NCBI RefSeq assembly: GCF_963675165.1
Contig: NC_087377.1
Coordinates: 7,395,122-7,459,121, forward strand
Source of the DNA: Halichondria panicea
Taxonomy: Eukaryota; Porifera; Demospongiae; Suberitida; Halichondriidae
Direction: 5' to 3'
DNA length: 64,000 bases
Position numbers and translations under genes: made by a program. Below, one piece after another: positions 20,166 to 29,299 of this stretch (the first letter of the stretch is position 1; the number at the start of each line of letters is the position of its first letter). The notes under the pieces are model-generated. The model saw only the letters and a list, made by a program, of their open reading frames with translations. It did not search any database and was not told where the DNA came from.

Positions 20166-21326
20166 ATGTTCTACAAGGATAATGAATCAGCTTGCCCGGC
20201 GCCGGTGCCCATATCATCCGAGTATATATCTAGATCTCAGAGGAGGTACGACACGCGGTTAAGCTCACGTGACTGCTATTTCTTGATTGAAGGCAAGAAA
20301 GACAAAGAAGTCGTTAACAAACTTAACACATTCCAATCTTACATAGAAACCAAATCTTTCGATTTAGTATGCATAACTGAAACATGGCTGTACCAGATGA
20401 TTAAAGACGCCCAAATTTTGTCTCCAAACTACACAATCTACAGAAGGGATCGTATCTCCCGTGGTGGTAGGGTTCTAATCGCTGTTTCGTCTCACATACC
20501 TTCACAAGAAATTCCTACATGTTCGATTACATCTGTGGAAATGGTCACAGTTAAGATTTTTGCCCAACCAATATTTTATATCTGCTGTGTATATATCCCC
20601 CCAAATTGTGAGGAATCTTATCAACAACAACTAATTATGGAATTGAGAAACCTCCCATCAGACTATGATTTAATAATTACTGGTGACTTCAATGCCCCGG
20701 ACATCTGCTGGCCCTCACTTTCTGCCCATCAGTCATTCTCCAAAGATATCTGCAACATTTTCTTCTCTTTAAATCTCCTACAACTAATCAATTCACCAAC
20801 ACATGTGTGTGGCAACACACTAGACATAGTGGCCACAAACACTCCGGATAGGCTGAGGAATGTCATAGTGGACGATAAAAACAAGTTTTGTTGCTCTGAC
20901 CACCACTTCATCTCTTTTGGCATTGCCATCAGACATACTCAAGCTAGACCAGTGAAACCAAGAAAGATCCAACTGTATTCAAGGGCAGATTTCCCAAGTA
21001 TGGACACTCACATAACTAATTACCTATCAATGCATCCTTGCCCAGCACAAATTGACCCTTTTTGGAGTTTGATAACAAGCGCCTTATCTTCTGCTTGCCA
21101 GCTCTACGTGCCATCTATCACAATACCAAGAAAGAATCTCCCAAAGTGGTTTGATGGTGAAGCTAGGCATCTCCTTAAACAAATCCATACCATAAAACGC
21201 TCTGTTAAACGGAAGTGCACGGTGGCTAAGCAAAGAAAGCTTAACCGTCTGGAAGAAGAACTTACTAACAAACTAATCTCGGGTAGGCGTCGCTATGAAG
21301 AAAAACTTATCCAGAAAGATCTCTGA
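20166..21326 (+). pseudogene. LINE endonuclease domain
   Basis: The open frame runs 20166-21326, but only the part from about 20310 (VNKLNTFQSYIETKSFDLVC) is element sequence. Visible EEP endonuclease motifs are ITETWL (catalytic Glu), YRRDR, the GDFNAPD box and CSDHHFISF. The conserved N-terminal Asn region is lost with the 5' truncation, so nicking activity is unlikely. The C-terminal linker is basic (TIKRSVKRKCTVAKQRK). A single-base-type frameshift near 21320 separates it from RT. Confidence 0.85.
20226..20282. repeat. Left piece of dispersed repeat family B
   Basis: AGAGGAGGTACGACACGCGG and the following GTTAAGCTCACGTGACTGC match 62770-62810, where the sequence runs on into TTGTTGCTGGCTAGTAGC. 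Here that continuation is found only after the retroelement, at 23305. The LINE therefore sits in this repeat. Confidence 0.6.
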
Positions 21327-21329
21327 GTG

Positions 21330-22726
21330 CATCCAAACACAGCTCCAGTCAGTTAATTGTCAACTCTGTCCCTGTCACTGACCCCCTTGAACTGGCAAAT
21401 ATTTTCAACCAATACTTCCACTCCACTTTCTCTAAGAATAATTACCAACTCCCTCACACCTCATCTCTCCCGGCGCCGGCACACCAGCTAAGTAACCTCA
21501 CAATAATGCCTGAGGAGACATACAAATGTCTATTAGAACTTGATCCAAGCAAAGCTCCTGGCAGCGACAACATTAGTGCCCAGGTACTCAAAAACTGTGC
21601 CAACTCACTCACAGATGCACTCACGGAACTCTTCAACCTCAGTATCAAGAATGGCCACTTTCCGCAACATTGGAAAATCCACAAAATTCGTCCTATCCCC
21701 AAAAAGGGCTCCCTCACAGAGGTTACCAACTACAGACCAATCTCTCTTTTCAGCATTACGTCAAAAATCCTAGAGAAAATCATCTATAACAACATCATTG
21801 ACTTTGTTCGTGACAAGCTAAATGTTAACCAATTCGGCTTCCTCAAACATCGCTCATGCCTCAGCCAGCTCCTCATTTTCTACTCAAACATTGTCAACTC
21901 AATGGACAGCAAAATCCCAACAGATGTGGTGTACCTGGACTTGTCGAAGGCATTTGATACTGTATCGCACAATAAACTGCTCTACAAACTCTGGATGCTA
22001 GGCATAACTGGCCCTTTGTGGCAGTGGTTTAAAAGTTATCTTGAGAACAGACAACACTATGTAGAAGTTGAAGGCAAGCACTCTACTTTACTTCCTGTGC
22101 TATCTGGAGTTCCACAGGGGAGCATACTAGGCCCCCTTCTGTTTCTGGTATATATTAATGATCTTCTGGAAATTGTTCCCTCCTCACAAGTGTTTCTGTT
22201 TGCAGACGATACCAAGCTTCTCCAAACTCTCACCTCCAAAGGAAACTGTACCCACCTTCAATCTGATTTACTGGAAGTCTCAAACTGGTGTAAGAGATGG
22301 AACCTAAGCATGAATAATAGTAAGTGCAAAGTCATGCGCTTTAATCAGCCTGTACTGGAGGAGACCAACAGATACGTCATAGATGGAACCCTTATAGACT
22401 TTACGGACAACTACAAGGATCTTGGAATACTAGTATCGAGCACACTAGATTGGTCTAATCACTATTCACTCATCTGCTCTAAAGCCTATGGGGCTCTAAA
22501 CCTCATTAGAAGGACTGTCAATAGCAACATCCCCAACAAAAAGAACCTATACATCACACTAGTCCGCTCTCACCTGTCGTACTGTTCGCAACTATGGAGA
22601 CCTCTACACTTTAAGAATGTAACCAAGCTGGAACAAGTGCAGAGAAGAGCAACTAAATATATTCTCTGGGACTACTCCTCCAGTTACAAACAGAGGCTTT
22701 TAACTCTAGGCATATGCTACCCCTAA
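21330..22726 (+). pseudogene. LINE reverse transcriptase
   Basis: The first Met is at 21506, but the open frame extends upstream to about 21320. RT motifs in order: DPSKAPGSDNISAQVLK, RPIPKKG, NYRPISL, FGFLKHRS, YLDLSKAFDTVSH (first Asp), GVPQGSILGPLLFLVYINDL, and the catalytic FADDTKLL. The thumb region follows (YKDLGILVSS). All catalytic residues are present. The frame ends early at 22726 because of a 2-base-type insertion, and the C-terminus continues at 22714. Confidence 0.9.
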
Positions 22727-23100
22727 TGTACTGGCTGGAGCTGAGGGATATCATGTTCCTAGTCAAACACCTAAAGCAGCCCCAAGATAATTTCAACATA
22801 CGCGACCATGTTCGCTTTGTCACTACATCAACCAGGCTCGGTAGCAACCTAAAACTGTCACACAATTTCACCAGATTGAACAAAACACGACACTATTACT
22901 TCAATAGAGTAGTACGCCTTTGGAATGCAATGCCAAGCCTGGATCTGGAAATGTCGTACCGGAGAATAGAGAGACTCCTCTTCAATTTCTTCTGGGATTA
23001 TTTCAATACAAATTTTGACCCAGACAATCTATGTACTTATCATGTCATTTGCCTTGCTCCAATTGTATTATTTAATTTAATTAAAAATCCTTATTTCTAG
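22714..23100 (+). pseudogene. LINE RT C-terminal region
   Basis: 128 codons beginning MLPLMYWLELRDIMFLVKHL and ending before TAG at 23098-23100. It has the FNRVVRLWNAMP motif typical of the extreme C-terminus of CR1/L2-type ORF2 proteins. It is out of frame with the RT core by a small insertion at 22710-22716. Confidence 0.85.
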
Positions 23101-23269
23101 TATAGTACGTACTCCAGCTAGACTTTTAAGAAGTCAAAGACTGGCAGTGTGCTCTATTCCTTACTTATACTCAGTTTTTTATTCATTTTTGTTCAGCACT
23201 ACTGAAAAGTTAATAATAATAATAATAATAATAATAGCATTCCAATGACGACATTCAACTGGTGGCAAG

Positions 23270-23690
23270 TAAGCGCCATAAAGAAACAAGCTAAGAGCAT
23301 AAAACTCAGTGAATTTGTTGCTGGCTAGTAGCTAGAGTTTTACAAGTAGAGATTAGATTTGTTGCAACAACCAAGGCTCAGATGTTGGCAGTGATCCTAT
23401 CCTGAATGCAGGCACAGAATACTCTAAAACAGAATTACACTAAAAACAATAATATCTCAAAATCTAAGCGGTGGTTGAAACTGGTTGAAAAGCTATTTCA
23501 CATCAGTATAAGCCCAGCAATGAACCATCCTGATCTTAGAAACATCAAGTGTATTTCTTGAAAGATACACACCAAACCAAATCCACTATCAAAGTACACA
23601 GTCTTGAATGATATTCATGCACAAGTTAATGAGATTCATAATCCTTTTGGCTGGTCATGTGACCGTGTCGTACCTCAGAGGAGGCGGGAA
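23270..23690. repeat. Dispersed repeat family B
   Basis: Blocks such as TTGTTGCTGGCTAGTAGCTA, CTCAGATGTTGGCAGTGATC and TGGTCATGTGACCGTGTCGT reappear at 62765-63010 (same orientation) and 62107-62345 (reverse complement). The LINE at 20283-23236 separates a small left piece (20226-20282) from this main part. Confidence 0.65.
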
Positions 23691-23808
23691 GCACTTAACC
23701 TTTGCTTATTAGGTCTCTAATTGCCGTTGTGTTAATTGCATGCCAGTCTCATAAATTAGCCGCCCTTCCTAAGTGAGAGACCTAGGAAGGGCGGCTGATT
23801 TGTGAGAC
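23685..23808. repeat. Left member of inverted pair, with internal hairpin
   Basis: Reverse-complement partner of 25335-25478: both share GAAGCACTTAACCTTTGCT, GGTCTCTAATTGCCGTTGTG and TGCATGCCAGTCTCAT. Within each member a hairpin is formed by TTAGCCGCCCTTCCT and AGGAAGGGCGGCT. Together they frame 23809-25334. Confidence 0.75.
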
Positions 23809-24171
23809 TAACCAACAAGCTGAAAGACATCATGCAAGACAGCCTGGAGCAAAGAGCTTGCCATCAATAGAATCATGTCAGGGAACACTCCAAAACAACC
23901 AGCTATAAGAAGCCATCATCTATGATTAAAGAAGTTATATCCAGGACCATGCATGTACCACAGCAGAAGAGCCTGAGGCCTCCTTTTACAATGTATATAC
24001 GTTTATAGTGGACCGTACATGCATGCTATATGCAACAAAGGCCAGCTATTGAGAAGCCTGGCCAAAATCTCATCCGCCCTGTGTTCGACTGTGGGAGGGA
24101 GCAGCTCAATACTTGACTGAAAGTGGTCGTCGTTCTCTGTTTTACGTTTTAATCATCCATTCTCATTTACA

Positions 24172-24770
24172 CAGTTAATGTGCATGTGACGCTCATTCAA
24201 CTCCAAAATGATCTTGTTGTTGCCAAACCAGTTCAAGATACGACAAGAAATGAAGATTTTGATGAGCTCAAGCATTCTTCCTCATTAGTATTCACACCTG
24301 AGTTTGCCAATGTGGTCAATGTCGATGGATTGAGAATTAAAGACGGCAAGGTGTTTGTTATTTGGAAGTGGCAGGTGCTACATCCACAAGACAAGACGGT
24401 AATAATAGTGAGGGGAATTGCTGTTTGTTTTCGGCCAACGGAACCCTGGACTATTCAGACGCAGAGTCTGAAACAGTCACACACCATACCTTTCAAGGTG
24501 ATCGGATGTATTAAGGAAAAACTATATCCAGAAGTACTCTGAAAAGCAAGTGTACTTATTGACGAAGGTGTCCCTGTACCTATATATAGAAGTACATGTT
24601 GAACCTGACAATCCTGTGACTCCAAATGCAATTGTGTTGGATACGTAGTGAAGGAAGCACGGGATGCTGTGTACGATGCCCTCATAAGGAATGACATTAC
24701 TGTTGTAACATTCAAGTGGGTCAAATTAATGTTGAAGTACACATTAAGTACTGTTGTCGTCTAACCTAAT
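24172..24770 (+). pseudogene. Unrecognised decayed ORF
   Basis: Opens after an AG at 24170-24171 and runs to 24542. It shows a compact, well-mixed composition (GLRIKDGKVFVIWKWQVLHP, then VRGIAVCFRPTEPW) unlike random translation. The same protein-like pattern continues in other frames to about 24770 (YSEKQVYLLTKVSLYLYIEV, then KEARDAVYDALIRNDITVVT, FKWVKLML). Two frame changes or unrecognised introns are needed. I do not recognise the family. It lies inside the inverted-repeat-framed unit 23685-25478, so it may be that unit's own gene. Confidence 0.4.
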
Positions 24771-25334
24771 TTTGCGTTGATCGATTTCCAATGACTGCAT
24801 TAATTTAATTGTATAACACTCGCACGACTATAAACAATCATGTTCTAATAGCATTGTTCACCCACCACTCATTCATTTTTTGTTGTACATTTCTATTGAA
24901 ATTCAACCAAGTGCAGCAATAACATGCATCATAATTATACACGTATTAATAGCTGTTAGCCATGAATATAATGCTCATGATTATCAATGTCCAATTTATA
25001 AATAGTTGTGGTCAGTTATATTGCAGTAACTTGTGAGGGAGGATGATTAACTGGCACATTGTAGTATAAATTCGCACATACATCAAATGAAGGCATTTGA
25101 TAAAACAGTAATAATTGATGGCAACGAGGGATCCATTCGTTTGGGAGAACTTTCCTCCAATTTTAATACTTGACGGTGTGAAGTGTAAAATGTGCCCACC
25201 ATATCTCTGAAGAAGCATTCCACATCTTACATCTTCAGTTGTGGAAGCTCTTGAATGTTTGATATCTCATCAGTGCAAGTGAGAGAGATCTTTATAGTAA
25301 CTAGTAGTTCACTCCTGTGTACCCGTGGTTAGGC

Positions 25335-25478
25335 TCTTGAATCAGCCGCCCTTCTCAAGGTCTCTCCTCCCTCAGGTAGGAAGGGCGGCTAATTCATGAG
25401 ACTGGCATGCAATTAACACAACGGCAATTAGAGACCTGATTAGCAAAGGTTAAGTGCTTCGCGCCTCCTCTGATCTAC
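25335..25478. repeat. Right member of inverted pair, with internal hairpin
   Basis: Inverse copy of 23685-23808; see there. It ends 12 bases before the outer terminus of the giant element at 25491. Confidence 0.75.
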
Positions 25479-25530
25479 ATGTATTAGAGTTATTACACTT
25501 TCCAGATTGTGGCAATGGACTCTGATAAAT

Positions 25531-26306
25531 CAGAGATACAAAAGAAAGGGGATTGGAAACGAAATTTTTACGAAATTTTTGTGTGAAGCATTCCGCGTTA
25601 TAGGGCGTGGCTAAAACTACAAAGGATTATATTTATAGTCAGCATGCTCATTACCTGTCTTGACTGCTCTACAATGTGCTGTACATAGAAACAGTGAAAT
25701 TGATCATTTTTAATGTTGATTTTTCTAAAAAGTAAAGAGAATTTAGCTCTAAAAAGTCGACTAAGCAACGCAGCCACTATTACTAGACAAATAAATGCTA
25801 TGCAAGAAGAAATAGCCTTTACTATGAAGTCGTAGGAGGGACAGGCCCGTGGTGTGTCTAAAAGTATACTAAAGCAGTTTAAAGGACTATACTGCAAACG
25901 TTTATGAGCAGTACAGTTTATTTATAGCATGAAACCATTCTATGTAGCACTTAGATACATAATAACCAAGTCAAGCAATGTCCTTTGCTGTTTTGACTTC
26001 ACAGGAGGGACAGAGAAAAGTTGACATAGAGTAATTCAAGCTAAACTCAAAAAAATTGGAAACAGAGTAAAGACAACGGACTTAGAGCTTGTCAGTGGTA
26101 TAAGCTTACTTCTCTCAAGTATCTCCCAGGCCCTGAGTGATCTCTAGTGGATAGGAGAGCTAGAAACCAGGGATACAAAACCGTAGCGCAGTCCTCCATG
26201 TAATTATTTGCGAGCGCAATAATTACACGGAGTGCTTCACCGGATGTCAGTCCTTTTACATAGGGCGTGGGCGATCGTTTCCAATCCCCTTTCTTTTGTA
26301 TCTCTG
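25531..26306. mobile_element. 776-bp MITE, 7-bp target duplication GATAAAT
   Basis: Ends CAGAGATACAAAAGAAAGGG and the inverse CCCTTTCTTTTGTATCTCTG, flanked by GATAAAT at 25524-25530 and 26307-26313. A copy of exactly the same length lies inverted at 35090-35865. The internal open frames (e.g. 25598-25897) are identical in both copies because the copies are young, not because they are selected genes. No transposase. Confidence 0.88.
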
Positions 26307-26599
26307 GATAAATGGACCAACGGTAGATTACGTCATGAGGAGGCTGAGAGCCTGCAGGGTGGGTGGGGCTCACACAAGCCCCATGCATTACACAGTACAG
26401 AGCTAGAGCTAGACGCTCAAGTATCCCTGCAGCATGTAGATCTACTGTTGATTGAAGCATAGATAGTAGAAGAAGTAACGGAGTAGTCTCTCGAAACATG
26501 TCTGTCGATTTCTATATATCTATAATTGAAGCAACAATTTAAGAGGAACAGCTGGTCCAGGTCTCCTTGGTGTCCTTTCACTCCCTACACAAAGTACAA

Positions 26600-28160
26600 G
26601 CATTTAAACATTCTCGATATGGCTCCGTTGGTATCAAGTAAACCTGAAAATGCATTCGTTGGTCCATTAAAAATCCTATTTCAGTGGGTGGACCAACGGG
26701 CTGGATAACAAGCAAGAAAATAGTTTACTTACTTTGCACGCATTCTTTTTTATAGCCGTATCCGAGCTCATTTAAAAGCTTGGTGTCTTCGTTGGCATCA
26801 GGAAAACCTGCTCGTTGGTCCATACAGGAGGCCGTTTCTGGAAACTAGGTGGACCAACGGCCTGGACGACAAGTAAAAAAATAGTTCACGCACTTTGAAT
26901 ACATTCTGTGTTCCCCAGGTTGGTGTGATTATGAGCTCATTTCAAAGCTTGGTGTCTCCGTTGGCATCATTATAAACTGGAAATCCTGCTTGTTGGTCTA
27001 TGAGGTTTCCTGTTTCTGGAAACTGGATAGACCAACGGCCTGGACGACAAGTAAAAAAATAGTTCGCGCACTTTTAATGTAATGTGTTCTCCAGTTTGGT
27101 GTGATTATATGAGCTCATTTCAAAGCTTGGTGTCTCCGTTGGTATCATTATAAACTGGAAATCCTGCTTGTTGGTCTATGAGGTTTCCTGTTTCTGGAAA
27201 CTGGATGGACCAACGGCCTGGACGACAAGTAAAAAAATAGTTAGCACACTTCGAATGTGTTCTTTTTAATGTGTTCTCCAGTTTGGTGTGATTATGAGCT
27301 CATTTCAAAGCTTGGTGTCTCCGTTGGCATCATTATAAACTGGAAATCCTGCTTGTTGGTCTATGAGGTTTCCTGTTTCTGGAAACTGGATGGACCAACG
27401 GCCTGGACGACAAGTAAAAAAAATAGTTCACGCAGTTGAATGCATTCTTTTAATGTGTTCCAGGTTGGTGTGAGCAAGCTTGCATGGTGTCTCCGTTGGC
27501 ATCATTAAACTGGAAAACCTGCTCGTTTGTCCATAAGGTTTCCTGTTTCTGGAAACTGAGTGGACAATTAATGGCCTGAACGACAAGTAAGAAAATAGTT
27601 CACGCACTTTCTTTTAATGTGTTCCAGGTTGGTGTGAACTTCAAAGCTTGCATGATGTCTCCGTTGGCATCTTTAAACTAGAAAACCTGCTCGTTGGTCC
27701 ATAAGATTTCCTGCTTCTGGAAACTAGGTGGACCAACGGCCTGGACGACAAGTAAGAAATAGTTTACGCAGCTTGAATGCAATGTGTTCCAGGTTGGTGT
27801 GTCAGCTCATTTCAAAGCTTAGTGTCTCTTGTTTGCATCAATTAAAGGAAAACCTGCTCGTTGGTCCATAAGGTTTCCTGTTTTTGGAAACTAGGTGGAC
27901 CAACGGCCTGGACGACAAGTAAGAAAATAGTTCACGCAGCTTGAGCATTCTTTTAATGTGTTCCTGCATAGTTGGTGTCAGAGCTTGGTGGCTCTCCGTT
28001 GGCATCATGCAGTTACACTAAAAAACCTGGACGTAGTCGTTGGCCCATAACCTTTTCTGTTTTTGGAAACTGGGTGGACCAACGGCCTGGACAACACTGA
28101 CAGGTAAGAAAATAGTTCATGCAGCTTAGCTTGCATTCATTCTTTTATTGGAAACTCGAA
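26600..28160. repeat. Left subterminal array, about nine ~170-bp units
   Basis: Each unit holds CTCGTTGGTCCATAAGGTTT, a short hairpin (TTTCCTGTTTCTGGAAAC), then GGTGGACCAACGGCCTGGAC, GACAAGTAA, an ATAGTTCACGCA block, GTGTTCCAGGTTGGTGTG and GGTGTCTCCGTTGGCATCAT. GGACCAACGG-type cores occur near 26700, 26855, 27030, 27212, 27396, 27560, 27730, 27896 and 28078, with spacing of 155-185. A reverse-complement array is at 45320-46370. Confidence 0.85.
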
Positions 28161-28460
28161 AACCTGTTCCCTGCATGGTCTATCAGAATATCATATCCAG
28201 CCGGAAATTGGATAGACAACAGCCTATACAATAGGTAAGGTAATAAGTAACACACGACAGTCTGGTATGTACACTTTTACAGCTGTGATGATCACAATGA
28301 TATTTCTTGATATTTTTACTAATTCAAGTCTATAATTATTTGTTTACACAATTTGTCAGACTACTGTCATAAAAACTCATCATACAGCTGCATCAGACTC
28401 TATTATACATCAGACTGAATGAAAGCCTCACTGCGACTCTGTATGCTGAAATCTACAATG

Positions 28461-29088
28461 ACAGGGGCGTAGGCAGGAATTTGAGGAAGGGGGGGCTGAG
28501 CTGTTCGTGCCAGAAAGTACTTGGCGCGGAGCGCCGAAAATTCCGGTTACCGGAAGCCACACCCCCTAATTAATGACTCATTGCGCATGTGCAAGAAATA
28601 GCCACACCTTGCTTCAATTAATAATACCGTATAGCGCGAAATTTTCGAGGGGCTTAATTTTCGCGGATTTCGTGGGTTGGAATTCTACACGAAAATTAAG
28701 TCCACGAAAAGTGTTCATTAATAAGAATTACCTGCTATCATGCAAATATTTAAAGGCGTGGCTTCCGGTAAGCAGTCATTCCGCGAACATTGTGCAACGA
28801 AATGGCTTTTAGAGGCTAATCCACGAAATATAAGTGCCTCGAAAATTTCGCGCTATACGGTATTGCTAAAGCTAGCTAGCTAGCCGTAGCTAGCTAGCTT
28901 AGTTGCACTAAAGAATCAAAGTTACTAGTATAGTATAGCTAGCTCTTGGACATGCTGTTTGTCTGCCACTAATCTATACCTAATTCCCAGGCTGAAGACT
29001 CATCAGAGAAGGTGGGGCTCTTAGTGCAGTTTTTGCAGAGAAAGGGGGGGCTCCAGCCCCCAAAGCCCTCCCCCTCCCTACGCCCCTG
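28461..29088. mobile_element. 628-bp GC-ended MITE with 5-bp target duplication
   Basis: Ends CAGGGGCGTAGGCAGG and the inverse-like CCTCCCTACGCCCCTG, flanked by AATGA (28456-28460 and 29089-29093). Runs of GGGGGGG/CCCCC sit just inside. It carries another MITE at 28626-28861. Confidence 0.8.
28626..28861. mobile_element. Nested MITE of the 'accgtatagcgcgaa' family
   Basis: Begins ACCGTATAGCGCGAAATTTT and ends AAATTTCGCGCTATACGGT, an inverted repeat of about 25 bp, flanked by TA-rich sequence. It is nested inside the GC-ended MITE. Further copies lie at 9004, 55341 and 58916. Confidence 0.85.
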
Positions 29089-29299
29089 AATGACATTTAA
29101 GCTAAGAGCTCAGCTTGTCTACTCACTAGTGTATTTTTGTCAAATGTGGTTATACCCAAAACATGTGTGGTGATAATATTGTATAAGCATTGCTATTTGA
29201 TGTGGTTAATTTTAAACCTGACTAATCATTGAGTTATGCATGCTTCAGTAAGAAAAAGTCTCTCAGTTGAGTTCTTTGTTGTTTGACTATCTTCTATAA

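Larger units (their letters stand above)
20283..23236 (+). mobile_element. CR1/L2-like non-LTR retrotransposon, 5'-truncated
   Basis: Apurinic-type endonuclease followed by reverse transcriptase on the + strand, ending in a (TAA)n tract at 23210-23235. There is no ORF1 and the first residues of the endonuclease are missing; the reading frame upstream of about 20310 comes from the host repeat. Two frame breaks (near 21320 and 22714) separate the domains. The CR1/L2/Jockey-group assignment is by motif pattern and tail type, not a phylogeny. Confidence 0.85.

Noticed and set aside
25598-25897. 99-codon ORF with an almost identical partner at 35499-35798, looking like a conserved small protein
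   Set aside because: Both are the same interior of one young 776-bp MITE. The identity comes from recent copying, and non-coding parts are equally conserved.
26600-28160. Regularly spaced repeats that might suggest a CRISPR array
   Set aside because: Units are ~170 bp with no short repeat/unique spacer alternation, and the context is eukaryotic transposon ends.
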